The translations under genes and the position numbers were made by a program. A stretch of 64,000 nt of DNA, taken from assembly GCF_017599385.1 (NCBI RefSeq), contig NZ_JAGFPK010000001.1:3355436-3419435 (forward strand). The letters run 5' to 3'. This DNA comes from Ciceribacter sp. L1K22. GTDB lineage: Bacteria > Pseudomonadota > Alphaproteobacteria > Rhizobiales > Rhizobiaceae. Below are positions 42,205-52,258 of the stretch, piece after piece. The notes beneath the pieces are model-generated. The model saw nothing but the letters and a program-made list of their open reading frames with translations, was not told where the DNA came from and did no database searches. The first letter of the stretch is position 1; each line of letters opens with the position of its first letter.

Positions 42205-43998
42205 ATGGCGAAATCGGAGAAGAAGCCGCAGCCGTCGCGTCGGCAGCGACGTGGTGGTGATATCTCGCATCGTTTGGCCCGCCTTCGTTCCCCTGGAGTG
42301 ATGGTGGCCGCCGGGGGCGTACGTGCGGATCAGATAGCCGAGCCGAACCGGAACGTTGTTCTCGATTGTGGCTGGGGACGGTTGCTTTTTGCCCAGACAT
42401 TCACAGAGCAGGACGAGCTCCTCGACACCCTGCGACAAGAGGCACCGAACAGCCGCGATATCGCGTTTTATGTTGCCGATCCGCATGTGCTGCTTGCACA
42501 GGCGCCGCAGGAGATATTCCTCGATCCGTCGCACACATTCCGTTTGGACCTCTCGACCTATCGTGCGGGCAACAAGCGCCTTTCCGGCGTTACGATCCGT
42601 CGTCTTTCTTCCGAGAACGACGCGACAGGTATCAACGCCGTCTATGCGGCATGTGGCATGGTGCCGGTAAGAGAAGATTTCTTTTCCGGTGAGCGTGACA
42701 ATCGGCCTGTGACCTATTTTGTTGCGCAGGATGATCACACAGGAGAAATCGTCGGTACAGTGACGGGTATCGATCATCAACGCCTCTTTGACGATCAACA
42801 GCGTGGCGCTTCTTTGTGGTGTTTGGCCGTGCATCCCCAGGCCAGACAACCCGGCATAGGCGAGGGTCTTGTTCGAACGCTTGCGGCTCATTTCCAAGCG
42901 CGAGGCTCGGCGTACGTCGATCTTTCGGTCCTGCACGACAACGATAAGGCTATAAGTCTTTACGAGAAGCTCGGCTTTCGACGCGTCCCTCTTTTTGCGA
43001 TTAAGCGAAAGAATGCGATCAACGAGCGATTCTTCGCGCAGCCAGTAGACGGTTATGAGGAGCTCAATCCTTACGCGAGGCTCATCGTCGACGAGGCGCT
43101 ACGCAGGGGCATTCATGTTGAGGTCACGGATTCCGACGGAGGCTTCTTCCGGCTATCGCATGGTGGACGCACAATTCATTGCCGTGAAAGCCTGTCCGAC
43201 CTTACCTCAGCAGTGGCAATGTCGATCTGCGACGACAAGGCAGTCACCCGCAGGTTTGCGCTCGCCGCCGGACTTCGCGTTCCCGAACAGATTTCTGCCG
43301 ATGCCAGCGACGAAGAGAAGCAGGCTTTCCTGACGCGGCATGGCAAGGTTGTGGTCAAGCCGGCGCGGGGAGAGCAAGGACGGGGGATATCGGTCGGCAT
43401 TTCGTCGGTCGAGGGCCTGCAGAACGCCATTCGCCGTGCACGCGACGTCTGCGATCGTGTGCTCCTGGAAGCGTGCTTCGAGGGGGAGGATCTTCGGTTG
43501 GTGGTGATCGATTATCGACTGGTAGCAGCCGCTGTGCGTCGGCCGCCCCGCGTTGCGGGCGATGGGCGGCTCCCGGTCCGCAAGCTTATCGAACGTCAGT
43601 CACGTCGACGTGCGGCGGCAACGGGCGGCGAAAGCCGTATCCCAGTCGATGCCGAGACCAAGCGGTGCCTCGCTGAACAGGGATTGGATCTTGATGTGGT
43701 TCTGGAGCCAGGCCGCGAAATCACGGTACGCAAGGCCGCCAATCTCCACACCGGTGGCACAATCCACGATGTTACGGCCACGGTTCATCCTGAGCTTGTC
43801 GAAGCCGCTTGCAAAGTCGCACGCGCCATTAAAATCCCCGTAGTCGGGATCGACTTCATGGTGCGTGATCCGGCCGAGCCGGACTACGTCTTCATCGAAG
43901 CCAATGAACGCCCGGGTCTTGCCAACCACGAACCCCAGCCGACCGCAGAGTGTTTCATCGAACTGCTGTTTCCGGGCAGCGGGAGAAAGGCCCCGTAA
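42205..43998 (+). CDS. ngg: N-acetylglutaminylglutamine synthetase (GNAT + ATP-grasp)
   Basis: The 597-residue bifunctional protein has an N-terminal GNAT acetyltransferase domain (about residues 120-270: LWCLAVHPQARQPGIGEGLV; DLSVLHDNDKAISLYEKLGF) and a C-terminal ATP-grasp ligase domain (about 330-590: KVVVKPARGEQGRGISVGIS; IDFMVRDPAEPDYVFIEANE). It should acetylate glutamine and join it to a second glutamine, producing the dipeptide that AsnO amidates. It starts two bases after the asnO stop. Together with the M42 peptidase at 33033 this is a complete NAGGN set; NAGGN accumulates under salt stress in rhizobia and pseudomonads. Confidence 0.93.
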   Translation: MAKSEKKPQPSRRQRRGGDISHRLARLRSPGVMVAAGGVRADQIAEPNRNVVLDCGWGRLLFAQTFTEQDELLDTLRQEAPNSRDIAFYVADPHVLLAQAPQEIFLDPSHTFRLDLSTYRAGNKRLSGVTIRRLSSENDATGINAVYAACGMVPVREDFFSGERDNRPVTYFVAQDDHTGEIVGTVTGIDHQRLFDDQQRGASLWCLAVHPQARQPGIGEGLVRTLAAHFQARGSAYVDLSVLHDNDKAISLYEKLGFRRVPLFAIKRKNAINERFFAQPVDGYEELNPYARLIVDEALRRGIHVEVTDSDGGFFRLSHGGRTIHCRESLSDLTSAVAMSICDDKAVTRRFALAAGLRVPEQISADASDEEKQAFLTRHGKVVVKPARGEQGRGISVGISSVEGLQNAIRRARDVCDRVLLEACFEGEDLRLVVIDYRLVAAAVRRPPRVAGDGRLPVRKLIERQSRRRAAATGGESRIPVDAETKRCLAEQGLDLDVVLEPGREITVRKAANLHTGGTIHDVTATVHPELVEAACKVARAIKIPVVGIDFMVRDPAEPDYVFIEANERPGLANHEPQPTAECFIELLFPGSGRKAP

Positions 43999-44064
43999 CG
44001 GCGTGTTCCGGCATCGTCATCATTTGAAGATCGACCAAAAAGCCCGATCTGACGTTGAGGCGGT

Positions 44065-44289
44065 TCAGTGCATTTGTGATGCCGGAAGCTCCAGCCGCTC
44101 CATGGCAGCTGCGACTTCCGGTGTCTTTTCGGCCTCGGCCAGAACAGCCGTCAGTGCCATGTCGAGACAATAGACGGGCAGGTCGAGCTTCAGATCGCTT
44201 GCGCTTGTGCGCGCGAATGTCAGCATCCGCGCCAGAGCTGCCAATTCCGAGGTGATATTGTCTTGCTTCCCCTTGCCTAGTTTTTTCAC
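44065..44289 (-). CDS. Small protein downstream of tfuA, unknown function
   Basis: The 74-residue protein starts with GTG at 44289 behind AGAAGG. It is mostly helical (SELAALARMLTFARTSASDL; YCLDMALTAVLAEAEKTPEV), with one cysteine and a hydrophobic middle but no membrane segment. It follows tfuA by 112 bases on the same strand. It could be a partner or a separate small regulator; no family recognised. The frame is open further upstream up to 44502 but that part overlaps tfuA and is not protein-like. Confidence 0.55.
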   Translation of the reverse strand: MKKLGKGKQDNITSELAALARMLTFARTSASDLKLDLPVYCLDMALTAVLAEAEKTPEVAAAMERLELPASQMH

Positions 44290-44401
44290 GACCCAACCTT
44301 CTTTACCAATGACTACGACAATGAAGGGTATTTCAGCAGATCCGACGTGACACAGCCGTGACACGCCTTTCCCGGATTTCCATTTACCGGTGCACGGGGT
44401 T

Positions 44402-45097
44402 TCAGAGAGCAAGGTAGGTTGTGGTCTGGAGGTTCCAGCCGGGCCGGTTCGCGCTGCGTTCATCGCACGCACGAGACACGCGATCGAGCAGCAACTCTGC
44501 ATCTATCTGCTTCTGGCTGACAAAACCGGTGCGTAGCGATTGCAGGACAAAGTCGGAACGGGCGGGGTCGGTTTGGATCGCCGAAACGATGGCGCGCCAG
44601 GTTCTGTCCTTGAAGAATATTGTCTCTGCCGCGCCAAGAAGAGCAGCGACTTCCGCAGATGTGATTTGCTCCTGCGTTTCAAGGCTCCGAACTGTTGCTA
44701 TCACGTCGACATAAGCAACAGTAAGGGGCAGATAGCCGGTTTCACGAGGGCCGTGGGAGAGTGCTACGGCTCCATCATCGATGATTTCGCCGCGACGATA
44801 GGCCTCGAATATTTTGCCAACGCCGATCATACCGAAAGAACAGCATTCGGCAGCGCGAAGGGCGCCCATGCTGGAAGCCCCGAAGACGGTGACACCTTCT
44901 GAAAGGGCAAAAAGAATTTCCTTGTGCCATACGGCGGCGGAATCGTCGAAGTAGCCATCGACCAAACCGATCACATTCGCTCCCTCGTTTACCGCCCGAT
45001 GGACATCCCCCTGACGCGCTGGCTCAAGAAGGGCAATGTCGGCCGGTACGGCACGGTGGCTGCCATGTAGAGAGGGTCCCGCAAAAACGACCTTCAC
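44402..45097 (-). CDS. tfuA: TfuA-like protein (YcaO partner)
   Basis: The 231-residue protein has the TfuA core pattern: GPSLHGSHRAVPADIALLEP at the N-terminus, NVIGLVDGYFDDSAAVWHKE, GVTVFGASSMGALRAAECCS and KIFEAYRRGEIIDDGAVALS. TfuA was found in the trifolitoxin region of Rhizobium leguminosarum and works with YcaO enzymes, where it is implicated in supplying or activating sulfide for peptide-backbone thioamidation. Start GTG at 45097 overlaps the ycaO stop by four bases, which couples their translation. No other sulfur-transfer gene is seen nearby. Confidence 0.93.
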   Translation of the reverse strand: MKVVFAGPSLHGSHRAVPADIALLEPARQGDVHRAVNEGANVIGLVDGYFDDSAAVWHKEILFALSEGVTVFGASSMGALRAAECCSFGMIGVGKIFEAYRRGEIIDDGAVALSHGPRETGYLPLTVAYVDVIATVRSLETQEQITSAEVAALLGAAETIFFKDRTWRAIVSAIQTDPARSDFVLQSLRTGFVSQKQIDAELLLDRVSRACDERSANRPGWNLQTTTYLAL

Positions 45098-46296
45098 CGG
45101 AACCTCACGAGGCGCGACATTGCTCGCGGACCGTAGCGCCGGCGCCTCGCGCCGGGAGGATTCTCGAGATCAGGGACCAAAACTTTCACGACAGCAAAAC
45201 GATCTTCGTGCGGATTCAGGCGCGCCGAGTATATTCTGGACACGCCGCTGGTCCTGAGATTGGCCAGTAGCCGACCGACATGGCGGGCAATCGATCCGTC
45301 AATCACGCCCCTGAGATCCTCTGGAGGCATGCGGCATGCCAGCGAGCCGAGATCGAGCGCCACCGAAGCGGGAAGAGGGCGCTGGTAGACAGGTGCAGGA
45401 ACATCATCACGAGCACCGCTGATAAGCGTCAGCCGCGATTGCACAGCTTCCGTGATGGCGCGAATGGCGGCGCGAGAGGCGCTGGGATGGGCGCCGCTCC
45501 CTTCCGTTACGTCGATGTACCGTGTTTCATTCAGGCCTTGCGAACACAACTCCCCCGGACTTGGCCCAATCATCGCGGACACCACCGGCACGCCGATATC
45601 GGACGTCAGGTCGAACAAGACCAGATGCAGTCCGGCTTTTCGGATTTGCCGATGCAAGTCATCGACGATCGGATCCTTCAGATCGGCCGGATCAAAACAG
45701 GTCGAGCGGCGAGCTTTGGGGGCAAGCAGTTTCCAAAGCGTGTCGGCATCCCGTTCAATGCGTTCCAACAGCCCGTGAAATACCGCCTCTTCTTCGGTAT
45801 TGCCCGATGCCAATCCATCCGAGGACTGCCAGTACCGCGCCGTCCGGGTCCGGTCGAGACATGCACTCTCGAACGGTACAAGGATTGGCCGTTCTTCCAG
45901 AAGGCTTTGCGCTTTTATCCACGGGACAGATGTCTTGCGAGTTGGCGGCGACTGTCCGAGAGCAACGAACTCCTCCAGAGGATCAGTTTTGCATCCCTTT
46001 TCCTCAAGAGCGTCGATCGAGGCGGTTTGGGCGGCGATCTCTGGCCCTTCGGCAACCGCCCGCTCCAGCGCTTCCATCGTCGCGGAGGCGCGAGCGAACG
46101 AATCTGTCAGTCCCTTGCCCTGTGCGACAGACAGAGACTTCGCGTTCGGTCGTATCGCCGTCCAGACGGGGATGCCGATCCGGTCGAGCGAGGTCAACCT
46201 GGAAAGCCGCGTGATGCCGTGCACTTCGAGCGTTGGCGCCACGCGTTCCAGGGTTTCATCCGGCGAGCAACTTCGGTCCGAATAGCGATCCAGCAC
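45094..46296 (-). CDS. YcaO-like ATP-dependent cyclodehydratase/thioamide synthetase
   Basis: The 400-residue YcaO enzyme carries the expected ATP/magnesium-binding acidic pattern: SFARASATMEALERAVAEG, SDGLASGNTEEEAVFHGLLE followed by RIERD, and RAAIRAITEAVQSRLTLISG. YcaO enzymes use ATP to activate backbone amides, giving azolines or thioamides; a YcaO next to TfuA favours thioamide formation. The C-terminus (SRLVRFR) lacks the PxPxP ending of azoline-forming YcaOs, consistent with that. The start is GTG at 46296 with a weak AGAAGAA site. No azoline dehydrogenase or ThiF-like E1 partner is encoded near it. Confidence 0.93.
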   Translation of the reverse strand: MLDRYSDRSCSPDETLERVAPTLEVHGITRLSRLTSLDRIGIPVWTAIRPNAKSLSVAQGKGLTDSFARASATMEALERAVAEGPEIAAQTASIDALEEKGCKTDPLEEFVALGQSPPTRKTSVPWIKAQSLLEERPILVPFESACLDRTRTARYWQSSDGLASGNTEEEAVFHGLLERIERDADTLWKLLAPKARRSTCFDPADLKDPIVDDLHRQIRKAGLHLVLFDLTSDIGVPVVSAMIGPSPGELCSQGLNETRYIDVTEGSGAHPSASRAAIRAITEAVQSRLTLISGARDDVPAPVYQRPLPASVALDLGSLACRMPPEDLRGVIDGSIARHVGRLLANLRTSGVSRIYSARLNPHEDRFAVVKVLVPDLENPPGARRRRYGPRAMSRLVRFR

Positions 46297-46344
46297 CGCT
46301 TTATCGTTCTTCTGGTCGTTCGGTGTCTGAACCTGTTTTCTTGA

Positions 46345-46590
46345 TCAGGTGTCGTATCTGCCCGAGAACGGCACGCTGTCATATCGACCGGCGAATGCAT
46401 CATCCTGATCGGTGACTGTGACTGCGAGATCCACTCCCGCGGTCAACACGGCACCGTGGGAGCGAGCTTCGGTGCTGTATCCAAAGGGCGCCTCCACGGT
46501 CGACGGCATGGCGGTGACGGTTCCTGCTTCGAAGTCGACGAACCAGTAGCCCTCTTCGCCGCTGACACCCAGAACTACAAATTTTGCCAT
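46345..46590 (-). CDS. Candidate RiPP precursor peptide with C-terminal tandem motif
   Basis: This 81-residue gene lies 48 bases before ycaO and 22 bases after the regulator stop, same strand, with GGAG nine bases before its ATG. The N-terminal part (MAKFVVLGVSGEEGYWFVDF) looks like a short beta-rich leader, and the C-terminus has two near copies of one motif: FAGRYDS (66-72) and FSGRYDT (75-81), the last ending the protein. There is no cysteine. Ser and Thr in the repeats, or the backbone around Gly-Arg-Tyr, could be the target of YcaO-TfuA. An alternative is a small folded partner protein; no family is recognised. Confidence 0.65.
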   Translation of the reverse strand: MAKFVVLGVSGEEGYWFVDFEAGTVTAMPSTVEAPFGYSTEARSHGAVLTAGVDLAVTVTDQDDAFAGRYDSVPFSGRYDT

Positions 46591-46612
46591 AACACCATCT
46601 CCAATGTTTGCA

Positions 46613-48535
46613 TTATTGAAATCCGGCCCTCTTCAGGCCTTCCCGGTATTGCTCTCGCTGCCAGTTTTCCTTCACGGGCATGATCGAGAGCCATTTCTCC
46701 ACCTCGAAGTCAGGATAGAATTCCATCGTTCGACGCATGAGTGCGCGCGCCTTCTTCTGATCTCCGAGCATTGCCCAACACGCTGCCGCAAGCCGGGTGA
46801 TCGCCGAGCTGTCTTCCATCCTGTCGATGCAGGATAGCGCTGTTTCATACCGCTCGAGACAGTAGTTGGCTCCAGCCGCCGTCCACCAGTACACGTCAGG
46901 GCACAAGGGATTGAGATCGATCGCGCACTCGATCTTTTCGAGCGCGCGGTCCGGCTCGGAGGCGTGCACCAGCGTGTCGGCATAGTCGGCTATGAGATCG
47001 GCGTGCGATGGTGCGATATGTTCGGCCTCCTCGAAGACTTCGAGACTTTCATCGAAGGCACTATGATAAAGTTTCACGACACCCAGTTGATGGTAACCAC
47101 CCGCATTGCCAGCATCGGTACGGATTGCGTCAAGCGCATGATGCTCCGCCGAGCGAAGTAGGTCGCCATCCCCGCGCGCGGTTACCAGCCATTCAAGATG
47201 TTCCGTCCGGGAAAGGCCGCTGAATGCGCTGGAAAGCGTAGGCGCCTCGTTGAGGGCAGAACGAAACGATCGCTTTGCGCGCCGTAGGTTCGGCAGGTCG
47301 ATCTTCTTTAGGTGATATTGGCCCAGCAAGTAGTGCTGATAGGCGTCTGGCGCAGCAACGAAACGGATCTTGCGGAACTCTTGCTGCTCCACCTGATCCG
47401 CGGTCGCCGAGACGATCCGCTGTACGATGTCGCGATACGAGCGGCTCAGTTGTCCCGCGGACAGATCGAAACGCTCCGCCCATACGAGATGATCATTTTC
47501 GACGTCGGTGAGGGACGCAAACAGCATCGCTGCATCACGTCCGGAGCCAAGCCTGGTCTCTAGCGCGTATGCGACGTTGTGCTTTCTGTAGAGTTCCGCG
47601 GTGGGCTCCCCCTGAAGCGCTACCCGACGCGCGGTGTGGGAGGCGACGACGGAAACGGAGCGTGCGCGACACAAGCCGATGGTCACGTCATCGACCAGAG
47701 CGCCGGCAAGGCGACCGTCAATGTCCGCGACCGGGCCGGGCGGGACAAGCAGTACTCGAGGGAGGTTCGCGAGACTGCCGGGTGGTCGCATGGGTCGCGG
47801 GAGATGCTCGTCCTGAGCCCGAACCGTTGGCGTAACCGCAGAAACAGCAGCGGCTCGGACAGGCAGGTCCAGATCGCGTCTCAACCGGTCCTGGTACTGA
47901 GCCGTCAGGACGCGGGCCTGGTTATGCTGACCGGTAAGCGCGTAGAGCGAGAGTAACGCTTGGAACGCCTCTTCATTGTGGCGATCAAGCGCAAGGACAT
48001 GATTTCCGGCATCCCTGAGCAGAGTCGCGTGAGTTTGCGCATCGCTGCGAGCAAGCGCAGCTGCGAGCGCAGCCGTCATTTTTTTGATCTGAGTCGAACG
48101 TTCGGCTTCCACCCAAAGGTTGCACGCCATCGAGTTCATCCGGCAGCCATCGAGAAAGGGACCCTTCACGATAAGCAGATAATTTCTCAACGCGTTGATC
48201 GGGTCGCTATGATCCACAGCCTCGAATTCGAGTAGATCGCAGTCCAGACCTTCAGCATTCAAACGGATGTCTGGACCATCCGCGGCAAAAAGAGAAGCGG
48301 TCCCCGATCCTTGCCGTTGTCTGGTGCGTGCCAGCATCTGGCGCAAATTCGCAAGGCTGTCGGCCTGCTCGTTCTCGTCCCACAGGAATTCGGCTAGGGC
48401 GGCTCGCGAAATCGTCCGCAAGCCACGACTTAGAAGATAGGCCATCGCGACGATGGCCTTCTCAGGCAGGTTCACCACCTCTCCCGCCGGACCGCGAACG
48501 ACCGGCGTGGAGAAGGTCGCTACTGTCAACCCCAT
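46613..48535 (-). CDS. SARP/BTAD-type transcriptional regulator with TPR C-terminus
   Basis: The 640-residue protein begins with a winged-helix region (about 1-95; EKAIVAMAYLLSRGLRTISR followed by AALAEFLWDENEQADSLANL) and a BTAD-like bacterial activation domain (about 100-240; QTHATLLRDAGNHVLALDRH followed by NEEAFQALLSLYALTGQHNQ). The middle (about 270-400) resembles a TolB- or cyclase-associated region (GALVDDVTIGLCRARSVSVV; AYALETRLGSGRDAAMLFAS), and the C-terminus (about 420-640) is a tetratricopeptide-like repeat array. SARP-type activators control antibiotic clusters in actinomycetes, and this arrangement next to ycaO suggests it controls the peptide. It has no transmembrane segment. 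Confidence 0.85.
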   Translation of the reverse strand: MGLTVATFSTPVVRGPAGEVVNLPEKAIVAMAYLLSRGLRTISRAALAEFLWDENEQADSLANLRQMLARTRQRQGSGTASLFAADGPDIRLNAEGLDCDLLEFEAVDHSDPINALRNYLLIVKGPFLDGCRMNSMACNLWVEAERSTQIKKMTAALAAALARSDAQTHATLLRDAGNHVLALDRHNEEAFQALLSLYALTGQHNQARVLTAQYQDRLRRDLDLPVRAAAVSAVTPTVRAQDEHLPRPMRPPGSLANLPRVLLVPPGPVADIDGRLAGALVDDVTIGLCRARSVSVVASHTARRVALQGEPTAELYRKHNVAYALETRLGSGRDAAMLFASLTDVENDHLVWAERFDLSAGQLSRSYRDIVQRIVSATADQVEQQEFRKIRFVAAPDAYQHYLLGQYHLKKIDLPNLRRAKRSFRSALNEAPTLSSAFSGLSRTEHLEWLVTARGDGDLLRSAEHHALDAIRTDAGNAGGYHQLGVVKLYHSAFDESLEVFEEAEHIAPSHADLIADYADTLVHASEPDRALEKIECAIDLNPLCPDVYWWTAAGANYCLERYETALSCIDRMEDSSAITRLAAACWAMLGDQKKARALMRRTMEFYPDFEVEKWLSIMPVKENWQREQYREGLKRAGFQ

Positions 48536-48556
48536 CCGCGCCCCCCGACGTCGTTG

Positions 48557-49015
48557 TTATTGTGGCATTACCTTCGCATCGCTTTTTACGCTCGATTCGG
48601 CAACTTCAACAACCTCTGCCGTATCTGCTGGGCCGGCCAATGATTTGGCTAGAGAAATCAACGCTCGCCGAACCTTTGGATCATCGATAGCCAGAAACGC
48701 GCGGTTCAGCTCCAGCCCCTCACTTGAAGAGACGAAACGGGTGAACCGGTCGCTGAGCAGCGGAGAGGATTCGACAGGTCCCGATGCCCCTTCTCCCTGT
48801 TCGAAAAAGTATGATACGGGAACCTGCAGGATCGTCGCAATCGCCTGAAGCCGTGATGCGCCGACGCGATTGGCGCCCTTTTCATACTTCTGTACCTGCT
48901 GGAACGTGATGTCGAGCTGATTGGCAAGGCGTTCCTGGGAGAGGCCGAGCATGCTTCTCCGAAGGCGTATGCGGGCACCCACATACGCATCAATTTCATT
49001 CGCCATTCTTGCCAT
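48557..49015 (-). CDS. XRE-family helix-turn-helix regulator
   Basis: The 152-residue protein has an N-terminal Cro/XRE helix-turn-helix (VGARIRLRRSMLGLSQERLA followed by NQLDITFQQVQKYEKGANRV) and a C-terminal alpha region (EGLELNRAFLAIDDPKVRRA) of the kind seen in rhizobial PraR-like regulators. The ATG at 49015 has AAAGGAAG upstream; ATG 49006 is an alternative. It lies 21 bases before the SARP gene on the same strand and could start the same message. Upstream (49016-49235) is a 220-bp gap with the promoter. Confidence 0.87.
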   Translation of the reverse strand: MARMANEIDAYVGARIRLRRSMLGLSQERLANQLDITFQQVQKYEKGANRVGASRLQAIATILQVPVSYFFEQGEGASGPVESSPLLSDRFTRFVSSSEGLELNRAFLAIDDPKVRRALISLAKSLAGPADTAEVVEVAESSVKSDAKVMPQ

Positions 49016-49235
49016 TGAACTTCCTTTACAACTGCATGTTTCGATTTGCTTGTGTTACTTTAGCGCGAGAACATGAGCTTGTACAAGTGATCATGCGCGT
49101 TTGATCGAGGAAGTTTGGTACTTCCTCGATGTTCTGCCGCGATGGTAAAACGCTGATATCCGTCTGAGATTCGAAGCTTAAGCTTTAGGGAGCACCGCAA
49201 AGCCAGGCCGACAGACTTGGGACGCAAGATGAAGG

Positions 49236-51166
49236 TTAAATGCGCCAGGCGGCAAGCGCCTGCGGCTTCAGTACACTCTCTCCGAGCACGGGATCTGCGT
49301 CTTCGGGGAGCGCCCAGTCTTCCGTCCCGTAGTTGAAGGCAAAGACGAGATTGCCGCGGCGTCTGATGCGGATGAAGTCGGGCACGCGCAGCGTCGCGAC
49401 ACCGGCCTTCTTGGTGGCGAGTTCCAGCACTTCGGCGAGAAGCCCAGCATCGGCCCAGCAGGCGAGATAGAGCACATTGCCTTTCTCGGTCAGTGCCGGA
49501 TCGCCGTTGTCGAAGGTGGCGAGCACCGAGGCCGAGGTCTCGACATATTCCCGCCAGCGGATGGCAGAACCCGCAACCGCGCCGGATACGCTAGCCGAGA
49601 GCCCGGGACGCAGGGAGGAAACCTGCACCACGCGATTGCCCGTCAGATCGCCAAGCGGTCCCGGCGGCAGGTTTTCCGGGATGCGGAAATTGCGGTCGCG
49701 TGAACCCGTGCGGGCGCCGATCACGACAACACCCTTAGCCGTTTCGAGCTCGGCGCGCACTGCCTCGGTCACTTCCGTCATGCAGGGCACGACAACCAGC
49801 GGATATCCCTTGAGCGACGCGCCCGGACGGACGAAATCGACATTGAGGCCGAGATGGCGCAGCGCCTCGTACCAGCGGAAGCAGAGTTCCTCGTAGCGGA
49901 AATCCTTGCCCTGCGGCTGGATCATCGTCGACCAGTAGCTCTGGTAATCGAAGACAAGCGCGACGGGCGCCTTGCTCGTTTCGGGAAGCGTGCCGAGAGC
50001 GGCGAGTTCCTCCGAAACCTGCATGGCTTCCTTGCCGCCCGGCGACCATTCGTCGAGGCCGGGCAGATTCAGACCTGCATGCATCTGTTCCTGTGCAAAC
50101 GGTGCCTGACGCCAGCGGAAATAGCTGACGACATCGGCCCCATGTGCCAGCGCCTCCCAGGTCCACAGACGCACCATGCCGGGCTTCGGCACGGGGTTCC
50201 ACGGCGCCCAGTTCACCGGGCCCGGCTGCTGCTCCATCACCCAGAAGCGACCCTTGCCGACGGCACGGTAGAGATCGTGGTGATAGGGCGCGATATCGGG
50301 ATGCGAGGTTTCGGCCCAGCGATTGCGCTCTTCCTCCGAGAACGGGAACTTCTCGACGAAGCCGATCGGATAGCTGTCCCAGGAGGCGAGATCGAGATTG
50401 TCGCCGACCTTGAAGTGGTCGAAGTCGGACACGAAGCCCATGAAATTATGGGTAATCCAGCGACCGGGCGAATGCTTGCGGATGATCTCGCACTGCATCT
50501 TGTCATAGGCCGCGACCTGATCCGAATGAAAACGCCAGAAGTCGAGACGCGTCGCCGGGTTCGGCTCGGTCACCGTCAGGTTCGGCAGTGCAACGTCGTC
50601 GAAGCTGGTGAGCTCCATCGACCAGAAGACCGAACCCCAGGCTTCGTTCAGCTGGTCAGTCGACTGGTAGCGCAGCCGCAGCCACCGCTTGAAGCTCTTC
50701 AGATCCTCAGGCCCCCAGGAGAGCGTGGTATCATGACAGCCATATTCATTGTCCGTCTGCCAGCCGACGATGCCCGGGTGTTCGCCATAGCGCTCGGCGA
50801 CGATCTCGACGATCCGCGCGCTTTCCTTCCACCAGGTCTCCGACGAGAAGGTATAGTGACGCCGCGAGCCGAAGCCGCGCGGGCGGCCCTGTTCGTCATA
50901 GGGAATGATATCGGGGCATTCGTCCACCAGCCACTTGGGCGGCGTAGCCGTCGGCGTGCCGAGCACGACCTTGAGGCCCGCTTCATGCAGCACGTCTATC
51001 GCCCGGTCGAGCCATTCGAAGGTGAATGTGCCGCGCGACGGCTCCAGACGGGACCAGGCGAATTCACCGATGCGTACGAAGGAAATGCCGAGTTCGCGCA
51101 TCCTGCGCGCGTCGGTTTTCCACCGGCTTTCGTCCCAGTGTTCCGGATAGTAGCAGACGCCCAGCA

Positions 51167-51167
<1 letters not shown>
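49236..51167 (-). CDS. Beta-galactosidase, GH42
   Basis: The 643-residue enzyme belongs to glycoside hydrolase family 42: it starts GVCYYPEHWDESRWKTDARR, has the acid/base Glu in GWQTDNEYGCHDTTLSW, and the nucleophile Glu in FWVMEQQPGPVNWAPW. There is no signal peptide, so imported beta-galactosides are cleaved in the cytoplasm. It is the last gene of the operon and overlaps the stop of the ATPase gene by one base. Some rhizobia call this gene lacZ although it is unrelated to E. coli LacZ (GH2). Confidence 0.93.
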
Positions 51168-52250
<1,083 letters not shown>

Positions 52251-52258
<8 letters not shown>

